From: Mercenaria mercenaria
Taxonomy: Eukaryota > Mollusca > Bivalvia > Venerida > Veneridae
Direction: 5' to 3'
Assembly (NCBI RefSeq): GCF_021730395.1
Contig: NC_069373.1
Span: forward strand, 50,992,501-51,056,500
DNA: 64,000 bases
Shown here: positions 24,399 to 38,100 of the stretch, one piece after another
How positions within the stretch are numbered: the stretch's first letter is position 1
How the letters are laid out: each line of letters begins with the position of its first letter
The notes under the pieces: generated by a model
Database searches by the model: none
Told to the model about the DNA's origin: nothing
The model's input: only the letters and a program-made list of their open reading frames with translations
Program-made: the position numbers and the translations under genes

Positions 24399-24742
24399 TC
24401 ATCATTTGGCTACAATGGGTGCGGATAGGCACATTTGACCAGTAAATTCAAGGCAGCCTGGAAAACCTGGGATGGGTTAAGAAACTTAAGAAACCTTCGC
24501 GAATCTGAGAAAATTGTTGGGGCAAATGGGTTCAGCCCATGTCCTTGATCCCATCCCATCCCACGAGCCCATCCCCGGTGTTCCAGGATCCCGTAAATTC
24601 AATCGGTTAGAGTGTGACCCGATGCGTACCCGTTTTCAACGTGCCAGTAATGTTTAAATGCCCGGACAACACTTAGACTGTAACAAAACGAGACGTAATT
24701 GATCCTCTACTAACTGGAGAATAAAATCTTTATATTTAAGAA

Positions 24743-25064
24743 ATAATTTATAGCAAAAGAGTGCTTTAACACTATTTATGCACGATGGGAGGTTATACGT
24801 CGGGCGTTATAATTTCACGAGGGCACAGCCCGAGTGGAATTATCTGTACGACGTATTACCGCCCGAGTGTATAAATAGTGTTAAAACACGGTTTTGCTAT
24901 AAATTATTTCAATTCTAATATGCCTTTAATCTAAAACAGTCTAGATGAAATATAGTAGCGCTCTTTCTTGGTCGCAACAAAAACTTTGACGTCACCGCAC
25001 GTTATCGTGACGTCACTCTAGCGTAATCGTGTTTTAACAGAGACAGACATATTAGAATTGAAAA
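24743..25064. mobile_element. Composite foldback element
   Basis: A hairpin (24743-24800 with 24850-24909, arms containing aatttatagcaaaa) sits beside a second inverted pair, tttcaattctaatatg at 24908 and its complement at 25049-25064. A TGACGTCA-rich middle lies between. The same two-part layout appears at 58893-59302, including a loop with atcacgaggg or ttcacgaggg. Confidence 0.6.
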
Positions 25065-25701
25065 TCAATGAGCTTCTTTTACTACATATTGATATATATG
25101 TTGATTTCTGAATATATGTTTATGGTGGATATAATGTTTGTATTTGCCAAGCCTGATTACAATAGCATAAAAGAAGAAGAAAAATATAGTGTCGAAATCA
25201 ATTTGCTATTTATTTACTCTGTAAAGAAAACAATAAGATATGCATGCAAAAACTATACGTGACGTCTTTGCTGTAAACTTGCGATGTATATAGCTGTTAT
25301 GTTAAAACTAAACGACATTTTCAGCATGAACATTTCCTACAGCAGTACTTTCTTTTCAATATTTAAACAGTGCATCTCCTACTTTGAATGTTTTTGGTTT
25401 ATTCAAAAACTTTGCTGTCATTTGCCGTTTCTTTTGTAATACTAGTAAACAAAATATAAAGTTTGTAATTATTTCCTGTTTTTCTTTATTCTATCGCTTC
25501 CCGCTTTGGGACTTTGGAAAACTTTTCTCAACTTTGTTACTGGCTTAGAAACTTCAAAATAGATTTATTTTGTAGTTTGTACAATATCATGCAATGATTT
25601 AATTTAATTTTCCTTACATTTTATGCTGATAAAATTTCTAATTGGATTTTCGATAGTCCGTTTGAAAAAAAATGGGATAATTCAAAAATCCAATTTGATT
25701 T
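25065..25701. other. 3' flank of copy 1, no gene seen
   Basis: Text such as agcctgattacaatag and aaagaagaagaaaaatata matches 60850-60960 downstream of copy 3. This therefore belongs to the ancestral duplicated unit. A short open frame here is not conserved in copy 3 and is not called. Confidence 0.45.
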
Positions 25702-27614
25702 TTAAGGGGACGCATACTTTGAAATTAGAAAAAAGTGGGTGGGGTATGATAAAATTTACCTGCAAAAAAGTACAAGGTTTTAGTACATGAAATGGATACT
25801 GTTTCAACTGTTATAAGTACACAAAGGATTGCTCACTAAAATAAAAATGAGAAAACTGAAACCAGAAAGTTATTGTTGAATTACATAAGACTTATTGTGT
25901 ACATTCAAAGTCAACAATTAAGACTTTTTGGTGCGAAAATAATAGTGCTTCACCTTGTCCAAACATTTATCAATGTCCTACAGATTCTAATTTAAAGAAA
26001 GAATGTGAAATATGGTCACTGTCTTGCTTTTCATTTCGCATATGTAAGCTAAAACACATTATTTATTTTGTTTACAAAGTAGTGCATAAGAAAAGATACG
26101 GTGGTCAAGGAATGCCACATTCCAAAACTAAAAGAGTATATTCCCCTTAATACATTAAACATTTATCGTTACAGAAGTCTAGTGGCTTACAATAAGGGCC
26201 TAGAAATGTTGCCATTATTAATTTTTAACTTGGTATTCATGAACTACAATGCACGTAAATATCAAAACACATTCAACAAACTTTTGAAAATGTATTGTCT
26301 TAAAAATCCCTAAAATAAGGTATGAAATTTGGTTGTGAGGTCCAATCAATGTGTATATGTGCAAAAGTAACATTATAATCTTGTTCACGAAAGTTACTAA
26401 TACGCAGCAGGCATGTCAATGATCAAAACTGGACGAATATACAATTATCCTCACTTTAATGTCATTCATAATTTATCCTTGAATTCTCCACCATACTTTT
26501 CATAACTCTGTTTGCACGAGTTGCACGAGAATGCTGTCATTCACGTAAAAAAATGGGGTCAAATAAGTTGTAAATGCAATATCATCTAAACGTAATTAAT
26601 GGATTATGCAGTTCAAGATAAACTTTATCTCATAACGTAACGAACATGTATAATGTTGTAACAACAACTTTACTTACACTGATTTAAATAGCAGTCGGTT
26701 TATAAGTGACTTTATTGATTCATTTTGTGTTTTGTTATTGTTGTCAAAAAGTATAACGGAAGTGCCTCACAACTGAAGCGGAAACCAGTTTGATGCGCAA
26801 AGTAGTCCAATGTAAGTAATGTATTTTGACAAATGTCCACAGAAATTAATAATTTTCTAATATTAAAGACGAATATCTGAATAGGATTCATTATTTGATA
26901 AGAAATTATAATCATCGACATGTTTTTTTTAAAAAATCGTACACGTGCTGACACCTAAGTTGTCTCCCGTTGTTTATTAGAGTTACCTTTCGTCCGGCGC
27001 AGTAATACATTTGCAGTGAATCGCCGAGAAGTCGTGGGAAAATTAAAAACCATGTAAATAAACTAAAATTAACCACCGTTTCAAGATGAATTTCAAGTGA
27101 TCGCCATTATGCATTTAACCCGCCTGACCTGTGTAGCATCTTAGATATCTGTTCTAAGGTATTCATTGTGTAGAATGTCATGTTATGCCCTTGCAATGCT
27201 AATCCCACTCTGATTTTATTTGTTTACATTTTTATCAATGAGAAATATGGCGTCCATCCCGAGCTGAAATGACGTGGCGTTAAATTTTTACATGTTTAAG
27301 CAAACCTGGTGTATTAGAAAGAAAATCTCATCCCTTCAACATTATTTGGAACACTGTTATTGTAAAAAACCTGTTTTTTCCTTCCAAAAAATCTTAATAT
27401 TTTGTGTTGAATGTACTTTCACAAAGACCTCTGTATTCCTATTACATTCATAGTACCACATCCTTATCCACAAAGTACTGAATATTACAGGTGTCCATCA
27501 GTATTATATCAGTTTAGGAATATGTATTTTATTTTCCCACCATCGATTTCTTGAATATGCACCCCTTCCGCATTTCTGTATGAACTGTGAATGTAGCAAT
27601 ATGCGTCCCCTTAA
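25702..27614 (+). mobile_element. TTAA element, family A, copy 2 (uninterrupted)
   Basis: TTAA-GGGGACGCATA at the left and TATGCGTCCCC-TTAA at the right. It is the reverse complement of the outer parts of 4741-8720 with only a few percent differences by eye. It shows the element before family B and C insertions, about 1905 bp. The same 70-codon frame is open here (about 26101-26313). No recognisable transposase, so it is probably non-autonomous. Confidence 0.85.
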
Positions 27615-28559
27615 CAGTATTTTGCAGTAATGAAAGTGAGTACGAATGATGGTTTTGCATAAAAAGCGTGTTATATTGTATTTAAGGTCAACGACAAATT
27701 ATTTATACCAAAGGAGCTGAAAATATCCCACTGAGTCTTTTTTCTTTCTATTTATTCATTGGCAGAGAAATGTTCAATAGCCTCAGTTTCAATAGGATTG
27801 ATTTCAAACTAAAATATTTTCCCATATCAACAAAAGGATTTGATTTGAAAGAAACTATTGCACACTAAGTATTATTTTTGAATAACATATTACAACATAT
27901 GCGTAATTCTACTTTGCTCGCCAATGAATTCCGTGTTTAAAGTGTTTCAACTTAGTGAATTGTGTTTATGTTAACTAACAAGTACAGTTACAGGTAATAG
28001 GTATAATACAAGTTCTAGCCTAGACATTAGTCTATGTTGGCATAGTTAAATGCATATTTAAAAATAACCATTGTTAAACGAACTTTTCAGGTGATATCCT
28101 TAAATATTTTAGTATGCCTTTGTTTAAACGTGGCTGCCACAATCTCTGTTATGAAGATAAATAAATAGTTTTCCCATTAAATCTTTTTTGGATAAATGTT
28201 TTTCATATATTTCCCCAAGGCCTGAGTATTGATTAGCATAGATAAAATTATTCACGTTTTTCATCGTTTGCTAACCCTTGCGTTTTTGTGTTCCCCTCTT
28301 CAACGCTCCTGTATAAATATTTTACCGCCTTTAATTCTACTTTTCACTGTAATTTCGTGCTTTTCAGTGTATTATTTGAGCGCTGTTTTGTGTATATTTC
28401 TCATTCAAGGTTCTATATTTGACAGCACAAGATTGAAATTATTTAGTTTAGATATATCACAACTTTCACCGTCCGTCGCATAGGAACAGCAGCTTTTGAA
28501 TTAAAGAATTATTTTTATGGGAAGTTTGGGAAGTTTACTGATTTAAAAAGAGAGCTACA

Positions 28560-29180
28560 ACGTTATACGGAATGGGCAGCCGCTTCGACCTTGAAAGGTA
28601 AAGAGTGATTCTTTTGTGTTTTCAACAAGAAGCAGTACGAATTGAACACGCCAGTTTGTGACTTTATTGATAACATAGAAATAGCAGCCGAGCTGAGAGA
28701 GGCATCGAAGGCTGTTGAGTTTATCAATGAGGCTGGATCCGCTCTCAAGCACAGAAATACGATTATTAAAATTGCCGATAGTTCAAAGGTTGGTTGGGCC
28801 ACAATCAACGAGTATAAAGTTTCGGCCCTGGAAAGCGATTCAGACGACGATAAACTCATTCGACGCGCTGAGGAACGGGCCAAAAAGAAAATTGAGAAAA
28901 AATCTACTATTTCTCATTCTCTCATAACAGTTTTCGCACAACAAATTCAGCAGAGGAATTATGGATGGACGACGTGGCGAAGAATCCAATGTCATCTGTT
29001 ACAAGTACGGCAAAGAAGGTCATTTTGCCAACGGATGTGCCTCCAGTCAATCCAGGGGATTCTTGGGCCAACGAATCAACGTGAGACAAACCTCAGCATT
29101 ATCAAAATTACCTCTTGACGAAAAGCCTTTAGGAAACGTCGTCTCGATCAAGTTCGACTACGTACAGATTATCAGAATAT
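28560..29180 (+). mobile_element. Gag-like retroelement fossil
   Basis: Open stretches include a charged helical segment (INEAGSALKHRNTIIKIAD; DSDDDKLIRRAEERAKKK) and a degenerate CCHC-type knuckle (CYKYGKEGHFANGC). Such segments occur in gag-like proteins of mollusc retroelements; a DIRS/tyrosine-recombinase or LTR source are both possible. No polymerase is nearby. It is a broken fragment at the join between duplicated units 1 and 2. Confidence 0.5.
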
Positions 29181-29319
29181 GATAAGTATTTATTCTCCGT
29201 GCATCTTGAACAGAGTAGCTCTAGATTTTCTGGGCAAAAATAGCATATCGAGCTAATGTAAGACAGTCTTATGTTGTGATTGTTTTATTATTATTTGTTG
29301 TCATTAGCTGTTAAACATT

Positions 29320-29845
29320 TAGAATGGCCCACATTAAGAGTGACCCGGAATACACGTAGACCGAATTTGAAAGTTAAGGTCCTGTTGACATCTGTTGCGT
29401 ATTTAAGCATAAGTATTACGACTTTTGGGCGCTTTCATGCTCCATTTAAAACGATATATATAAGCCAAACTGGGACCTAACGAAAATTTAATGGTTTCAG
29501 AGACAAAGTGTCCAAGGTTGAAATAAGACCAGTGCAGGATTATATGAGAAATTTCAACAGATTTTTACCTTTAATTTATAACGCATTTAAGCTTTGCTTC
29601 GATAATATCTTAAACACAGATATAGTGATAGTGCACGTCTTCAGAGGTAAAATGGTTAACGAAATCGTTTGAAAAACTTCATCTTAAAAAAACAAAAACA
29701 TAACCATAGCAAGTAATTTAAAACGAAACACCAATTTAAATACTCTATCAGTCGAGACCAAACAAAAGTCAGTTAATCCGTCAGGCGGTTTACATGCATT
29801 TCGATTATGTAGTGGATTTTGTAACAGTTTTTCTACGAAAACAAA
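29320..29845. other. Unit-2-specific insertion, nothing recognised
   Basis: The flanks match unit 1 (gctgttaaacattta before; aaaatcatacaaaga after) but this interior does not. I see no inverted ends and no coding signal. Confidence 0.4.
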
Positions 29846-29890
29846 CGGTCAAAATCATACAAAGAAAACATCTTATATAAACTATGTTAT

Positions 29891-30045
29891 GGATTTACGT
29901 CACACCGACACAATTTAGGTCATATAGCAACTTTCCAGCTTTTGGTGGTAGATCAAGAGCCAAGACGCACCTTCATGCACTACTTCAAGCACAGGCCGGT
30001 ATCTGGGTGCCAGGCACGTTAGATCATTGCATACTGTAACGACGA
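29891..30045 (-). mobile_element. SINE copy orthologous to 11803-11950
   Basis: Same SINE text (tttacgtcacaccgacacaa, aactttccagcttttggtgg) at the matching place in unit 2. Shared flanks downstream show it was duplicated with the unit. Confidence 0.65.
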
Positions 30046-31253
30046 AGCCATTGTCATTTTAAGTCCGGATATATAAAGTATCCATAACGTAGTAAACTAT
30101 AAATTCTCGCGCATTACTCAGTAATAAAGATGTATTCAGGGGGAAACTGATAAGTATTGAGTCCGCCTTTTTACGGGCTTATAATATCCATACTAAAATT
30201 CCATGCTACAATGAAGGACTTTTATGCTACCTGTTGCCTACCACCAATTTCTGGCGAGGGCTAGAATTCTACTACATGCGTTTGGCATTAAATGACGTCA
30301 TTTCCTAGTTGGCAACTCTGTCACAATGACTGGATGAATAGGCAAGACGTAAAACTGTTTTTGACAAGCTTCCATTTTTCCAAGGCGAGACATGACAGTT
30401 TTTGTAAAACCTTCCTTTACTATTTAGAATATACTTGACTATATACAGACGAGGAACTAATGACAAGATATATATGGACGATTATTCCTGATCAGAGGTA
30501 GACGAGGAGTCCTAGCCGTAATATAGATATACTTTATTCACCTATATTGTTTGTGAAATGACGTACAAATAATCTATTGTGTGTTTACTTTATCTCAGGT
30601 GTGTGTAAAATTTATTCCCTAGGTGCCCTTGTTTTCCCTTAACAAACCCTATCTGTGTTTGGATAAACGTTATGTGTGATATTGATGTGTGCACGGGTGC
30701 AGACTATGTGTACGTTACACTACAGTAGGTTATAGTTTGGTCACGCTAAAAGAAAAACAAACATGTAAATCTTCGGATAGCATTTATAATAATAATAATT
30801 ATAATAATTATAATAATAGATTTTTAACGAGGGAACATATTTGAACAAGTCAATCTTCCAATCCCTCAAAAAGTGCATGTATTTACACAAAATATGTTAC
30901 AAAAAACATACTTTTCAACGAGTAAGAAAATGCGTTATCTTAAAAGCTCCTACCTACTAGGGAATTTGTTTCATTTTAGATATAAGGATTTAAAATGAGG
31001 TAAAATGTATAAGTACTCGTTTCTATAGAGAGATTTTATGCGTGGCAATAAGTACAAGAGGGAACTGTATTTGTAAGAATAATATCACCAACACCAATTA
31101 ATTTTTCATGAGAATTGGACAAGGATTCTGCAAAATGATTTATCCTGTGCCTGATAAATTGAGAAATTCACCTTAAATTGTACTTAGTTCATTCCAATCG
31201 AATTTTAAAGAAGATGATATTGTTTTAAAGAGTAATCTTGTTTTTCGTAAAGT

Positions 31254-31345
31254 GTTATATGGTATCTATGAAGATAGCAAAGGAGTGATCGCAAAACGGA
31301 GTCTACGGAGGTAGCCAATATTGCCTGCATACTTGCGAGCTGTTA
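31254..31345 (+). repeat. Single ancestral-like unit of the 95-bp minisatellite
   Basis: Reads gttatatggtatctatgaag and onward, matching one unit of the array at 14624-15098, with several differences. It shows that the array in unit 1 grew from one copy. Confidence 0.75.
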
Positions 31346-31959
31346 TATATATACAGCATTTGCGCGGTTCGTAGATAAGATTATTGGCAGCAGCTAGAGG
31401 CAGAAGAACCAGAAAATAATTAATAATTGATGTATTAGTTCAACTAGAAATTCCCTGGACTCTGAATTGTTAAATTACCGGTAAGGGTACCCCAAGAAAA
31501 GCGGCGCAAGCTCTAAGTTTAGGGTTTCTTTGAAACTAATTGTGTTTTTCGGGTCGCAGATTCCAGACAGGACTTGTTGATACTTGAGTGTCTTAGACTG
31601 GGTTGAGACAAGATAAGGTTACGTTACGCTGATAGAACCAAATTTTAATTGAGTTAATTTATATTTATATAGTAATTCGTTTCAAACATTTCCAATCTTT
31701 TTTCAATCTTTTATCTTGGATCAGAAGCTAAGTAGCTTGAGGAAAATTTATATGTCTAGTTTCATACATTTTTATGTAATTACTAGCAACATAAAGTTTG
31801 TATCAGACATTCGTCTCAGAGACTATGGTTTGAGACTGATACGTTCGAAACAAACACTAGTTTCAGACCACAATTTTGTTTAGAACAACTTCTGTTCATG
31901 TAATTTAATTTTTGAAAAGTAAATATATTTTATTATAATACCGCTCGGCGAAAAACGTT

Positions 31960-32111
31960 ACATATTAAAGCAACGATGTTAATTCAGCAATGTTACGCAA
32001 GTCGCGTCTGAAGTGTCACATTACTTACTTCACCTTATCGGAATTAGAGCGAAATGAATTTTCAATTGAAGTGTGCAGTTTATAACTTAATTTTCGAAAT
32101 TTAACATAGAA
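31960..32111 (+). promoter_or_regulatory. Conserved proximal upstream block, copy 2
   Basis: TGTTACGCAAG at about 31991-32001 (C/EBP-like in reverse) and CACCTTATCGGAATTAGAGC at about 32030-32050 (GATA-like), 60-120 bp ahead of the ATG, as for copy 1. Confidence 0.45.
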
Positions 32112-35100
32112 ATGGATCTTGCTACCTTGGAATTAATTGTATTTTGTGTGATTACCTTCCATACAGGTAAACATTTCTTTCCACTTGACTGAAAAAAAAC
32201 AACAACACAACATTATAATAAATCACCACGAGTTGCACATTTATTTTCAACAGTCAAGTATGTCACTGTACATTACTATACATATAGGTCATGAGAAAAC
32301 GTGGTATTTTTAAAGCATGAATATAATGTATTTCTCTACTTCATTCAGTAAAGATGGTTCGTATTTATTTTGTTCAAAACACAGGTGTAACTTAAACGCA
32401 TGCAAATATCATTGTATTTCTCAAAAATAAATAAAGTTATAACTTTTTACCAAAATGGCATAGTTAAGGGCATAGTGAGCATTTCATGTTTTTATATAAA
32501 ATAGACTAACAATAAAACTATTGTAACAGGAACTCTTTATATGCGCATTACAAGCCAGGTAAACAGAAAAGTACTTGAAGAATTTGATACATATTGTCTA
32601 ATTTTCTTCCTCAAGTTATGCAGGTATGAAAAACAAATGTTGTCAGTTTCTAGTTCTATTTTATGCTTTGTTTTCCCCCAAGGATAGGAATTGTTTATCC
32701 ATTATGAGGTCAGAACATCAGAATAACTACATATTTGGTTCATTTACGGTAATTGTTATCAATTCTGTATATTAGTACATTTATTTATATTTGTTATCAT
32801 GGACACTGATAATGTCGTATTATCCATAGACAGGTTTTCAATGCTATTCGATTGGTGTGCGCATATTGCCTCAAGCAAAGATTTGCATACAAAATAGAGT
32901 ATATTTTTGCATAACTTGAAATATATGCACCTTGATAGAACATTATAAAACGTTTATAAAACGTTTCGACGATGTCACTGAAATAATTAAAAGTCTAATA
33001 AATCAGTTTTACAGCAGCTGAAAATAATAAACATCGTCATATTTTCCAAACAATTATATAATCATATTCGGTTTTTAATGTCAAAACAGAAAACAAATTG
33101 ACACTATTACCCTGCTTAAACGTAAGAAAGATGTCATTTATAAACTAATTCTTCAAACCTCTTGTTTAACAGTTGACTGATAACCTATATCAAAAGGGGA
33201 TATGGTAGGTTTACAAAAATGTCGCCCGTTTTTCCTTTATAGAGAAAGGGGCATCAATCCTGTGATGCGTGTATGTGGTCGCACGGTCACATTTTTTTTA
33301 CAACGGTGTCCTTTTTTAGTGTGGAGAGAAATGTTCAGTGGGAAGGGCTCTAAGTGTGCTGGGGTACAATCTCTCAGTGATCATTGTTAATAATCAGTGT
33401 GGAGTGATCACAGCTCTGGGTACTTTTCACAGAACATTCACATCTAGTAGTGTTCACGGCACTGTGAGTACTACTTACTGGATAGTTTTCACGGTACTGT
33501 ACTGTGAGTATTGTTCACTGGGTAGTGTTGACAGCACTGTGAGTACTGCTCACTAAGTTGTGTTCACTTTACTGTGAGTACTGTTTACTGAGTAGTATTC
33601 ACGGTACTCTGAGTACTGCTAACTGAGAAGTGTTCATGGCACTGTGAGTACTGCTCATTGAGTAGTGTTCACGGTACCTTGAGTACTGGTCAATGAGTGG
33701 TATTCACGGTACTGTGAGTACTGTTCACTGAGTAGTATTCATGGTGCCGTGAGTACTGCTCACTGAGTAGTGTTCACGGTTCCGAGAGTACTTCTCTCTG
33801 GGTAGTATTCACATTACCGTAAGTATTGCTCACTGAGTAGTATTCACGGTACGGTGAGTACTGCTCACTGAGTAGTGTTCACGGCACTGTGAGTACTTCT
33901 CACTGAGTAGTATTCACATTACCACGAGTACTGCTCACTGAGTAGTATTCACGGCACGGTGAGTACTGGTCACTGAGTAGTATTCATGGTACTTTGAGTA
34001 CTGCTCACTGAGTAGTGTTCATATTACCTTGAGGACTGCTGCCTGAGTAGTGTTCACGGTACGGTGAGTACTGCTCACTGAGTAGTGTTCACGGTACTGT
34101 GAGTACTGCTTACTGAGTAGCATGCACGGCACTTTGAGTACTGTTCACCGAGAATGAACTTAAGGATATGTTTTTGCATAAATACTTTTGAAATCCGAAA
34201 ATTGTCCTGAAATCTTATGTTAAATATATAATTTTATCTATCCGATATTTGTGTTTTATGAATATTTGACCTGCTGACCTTTAATCTGCATAATAATTTT
34301 AGGCACTTTATGTTAAAAAGACACTCATAAAATCTGACATATCGTAATAAAATATGAAACAGAAAAATAATTAAAATTTATATGAAATTGTACACATGAT
34401 GGTATGTTTAAACATTGTTGTCATCATTACTTTTGTGGCGGCCATCTTGGACGCCATCTTGGATTTCTCAGATCGCCACCATTTATGCCAATTTATGCCG
34501 GCAGCCTGATAAACTTCAGACCTTTACAAACATTTTGGTATATAACTTGTCTTGTTAAAAATTGGGTCCGGGCTTAACTTTTTGAATGGCCTAATTGTCG
34601 CCCTACCGTTCTATATCTGTAAAATTGAACTTGAAAATTATTTTAGTCCATTCAATCAGTAAAATCTTTTCCCTTTAGTCTGATTATGAAGTAAAATACA
34701 ATGAATTATAAGAATGTACCTTAAATTTTGAAATAAAATTTAATTAATATAGAGTTGAGTTCTGGTTTAAAATGCATTAAATATGTATTGTAGAAAATTA
34801 CTATTTCAACAGCACAAAAGTGCAAAATATGACAAATATCTCGAAATGCCACCGGCTCAGTTGCCCAAAATTACTGCTGCAAGATTTCAGTGTATCAGTG
34901 GCAAATATGTACCATTAATATATATACTTTTCTGAGATAATAGACTCGATAGATTAGGTGATGGGATGACATCATCTTCAAGCCTGATTGTCTAGAGCGA
35001 ATAGGAATATTTTTACGAAGGTGCGAGACACTTATAGGAAGTGGTACTATAGATGAGTTTGAATATTTCAAAAGACAAAAGCCAAATGCTGAATTCTAAT

Positions 35101-38100
35101 GAGTTTTTAGGATAAAATTGTCAGTATGGTCCCTGCCCCCATGCCTATAAATTGAAGTTATAACGTAACATAAAGCAGTCAAAATTATACCATATAGCTT
35201 TAGTACAGTTAAATCAACCTTGAACACTTCTTCAGCAATACATGGATAGAAATACTGAAAGAGTGTTATGTAATGATATATTTATATCAACCTCATTATG
35301 AGTTCATGAAATATTAAATCTAAAAGCAGTTCAAAGGCTTTCAGAGTAATGAAAATATTTTCTTTAAAATATGACCTGGAGCCAGAATTTTCTTCAGTGA
35401 TTTGGCAAAAATACAATATCATATGGCAACATTTCCAACTTTTGATAGTGATTAACACCCACCATCACCCCAAGGTGTCTCTCCGGGCATGGTTTCAGGC
35501 ACGGACGGACACCTGCGTATAACAACAGATACGTTGACGATGTATTTGTACAATTCGGAAACTTGCAAACGTCTGTGAACAGTAACTTCACATTCTGTCC
35601 AGTATCAGTCATGTCTTTCAAGATAGCAAACGAGTGTTTCTTTCCAGAACATAGTGCCTTTCCGAGGTATGATGTAATACATCCCTCAGCACACAGCTTC
35701 TAAAATGTACAGTTTTAACTTGCATCAAATGAGGGAGATTTCGACTACTGAAGTTTGTTTCTAGAAAAACCTGTTAAACAAGTATTTTAATATTGTGCAC
35801 AAAGTAAGAAGTTTATAATAGTATTTATTTGCAACTGGCATATTCAAACCTTACTACTTGCTTTTAGGCAACTGAGCCGGTGACATTTTCTTAATCAATA
35901 CTCAATCGAATTTAGTTCGGTTTTAGGACAAGACAGATTATTTAGGTGTGGAAAGTTTAAAATAAAGAAAAATCGTCATTTGTCAAGAGAAAATTATGGA
36001 TACTGAGTCAACTTTGATCCATTCCAAGTACATATCTATTAATCAACTGTAAATCAAAGCGATATTTGATGCATCATCGCGTTTAGAAGTAATTGCTTAC
36101 ATTGTTGTTTTTTTGTTCGGCCTCCGTCTTATCTAGTCTTAACGACAATGAAGTAGTACATGAGACGCAAACGGGAAAAGGCTTAAAGCAAAAGGTAGCA
36201 GATTTAAAGCAACAGCTTTTAAAGAATAAAACCGTTAAGTCCGTCCGTTTTCTTGTATGTTGATCTTCGGTATTCGTAGATAATTTCCGAAATGAGGGTG
36301 TGTGGGGTCATAACTGAGAAAAAAATATGGATATCTCCAGAAGTTGAATTTACTTGATTTACAACGGTGTCTATAACTTCTTATGATATGGAGAGCGTTT
36401 TTGAGAATAAATGAAGAAAATTTTTTAAAGTTTTTAATTAAAATTAACGTATGTTTATGCTTCAAGGAGTTTGGCACTTTTCTACAGAAGAAGAGTCCCT
36501 TTAAGTTCGTGAACCTTTACTGGAATTCAGACTTTTTTACAGCTAAATAAAATTAGCATCAGAAGTCAAAAAGCAGGCTCACTGGGACGGGTGTTTTATT
36601 GTGTGTTTTTGTACATTCATTTAACATGTCTCTTACTTACTAACTTACATACTAACTTACTTACTTACTTACTTACATACTGATTGATTGACTCACTCAC
36701 TCACTCACTCACTCACTCGATCACTTAAAATTACTTTCTTTCCTCCTTTCTTTCTTTCTTTCTTACTTATATTATAGTCGTTAGGTTCTCCGTTTTATAT
36801 TTCAGGTGTCACATCGAGAATTATATTTATTGATAGTTGCAAAACAACACTAACGTTTACAAACCATGACTCATCTTTAACATTAGCCTACGATGGAGGT
36901 TTTCTAACCGATTCATTTGGCCAGCCGTGTGAAGCTTTCGTTGAAACAAAACATGTTGCATACACGACTGTCAACATATGTGTAAAGTTAAATTCAGGAT
37001 ACGGCACGTGTAGAAATTTTTTCAGATTTCGCTATGCAGAGGATCTCGTAAACCATGTAAGTTCTATTATCTGAAAGATAAACAAGAGCTGTTTGTAAAA
37101 CAGTTATGCCTTTCCCCTCCGATAGAAGTAACCAGTCTCAAAGATGCTAGTTGTGACATTGACCTTTGAGCATACTAGTATTACTCTTTGACATTAGATT
37201 AGTCATAGAACTTTCAAGTTATAAAGTGTGATGGCCTGGGCCAATACACTGTCCAGCTATACTCTTCTCTAGGACAACACGATATTGAGCTTTAACTTCT
37301 GACTGACTTCCTTGCACCAAAAACTGTAGGAGTCATCTGCTGGCCATTGAAGATAATCTTGACTGTTTCAAGGCCGAAATCCCGAGCTAAGAAACAGTTT
37401 AGTCTCACGGCCAGAATGACCTTAACCTCAGACGAATTGTTTCCCAAAACGAAGAAGCAAGGCAATCTTCCATTTCTATGCCAAAATATTTTCATTCATT
37501 GACCAGAAACTGTTTTCAGTCTCGGAGTCACTGTGACGAAGAGCCCCGGTGAACAACAGGGATCATCCGGTGTCGCACCCGCTCCTCTTAACTTTTATAC
37601 GCTTAAGCAGGCTTAAATTATTGATCGGAAATCGTTTTCACTTTCAAGGTCACTGTGACTTTGACGTTTGATATACTGACCCTTAAAACAGCAATCAAAA
37701 GCAATAAAGTTTGACTTAACGTAGACTAAATCGTTTGCTATTTACTAATCGGCAAAACAGTGTATGTCGGCGGACGAACGGACGGACCGACAGTCCGACA
37801 TGGGCAAACCAATGTACCCATCGAACACAAAATGAAGAGTAAAACCCCGGGAAACCGCAAACCTAAATGAAATAAACCCCGACATACTCAGCGAGTTAAG
37901 TCAACAGATAACAAATAAATAAATAAATGATAATTGTAATTACATTATTATTATCATTATTATTATTATTGCCACCATTATTAAGTAAGATGCATTCCTA
38001 TTGACAATTAAGCACATCCTATAGCTTGCAAAATATCGTACTTTCTACTCGTGTGACATATTTTATGTACTTATTGTGCACATTTACATTTCAGCACTAC

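Larger units (their letters stand above)
11483..29240 (+). repeat. Duplicated unit 1 of the receptor-like array (about 17.8 kb)
   Basis: From about 11483 the sequence is alignable by eye with the DNA starting at about 29241 (shared aatgtaagac, tcttatgttgtgattgtttt and so on), through the upstream region, all six exons, and the 3' flank past the stop. Unit 1 differs by private insertions: a foldback element, a TTAA MITE, a five-fold minisatellite, a TRIM, SINEs and a family A transposon. The right border is set by where unit 2 begins. Confidence 0.7.

Noticed and set aside
28229-28483. Hydrophobic 84-codon plus-strand open frame
   Set aside because: Looks membrane-like only because of T-rich DNA; no paralogue, start context or splice partner. 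Possibly leader of the gag-like fossil.
33338-33556. Open frame across the start of the 35-bp satellite
   Set aside because: The frame arises from a repeat whose period is not a multiple of three; no splice or start context supports a gene.
33400-34155. CRISPR-like array
   Set aside because: Units are contiguous with no unique spacers, and the host is clearly eukaryotic.
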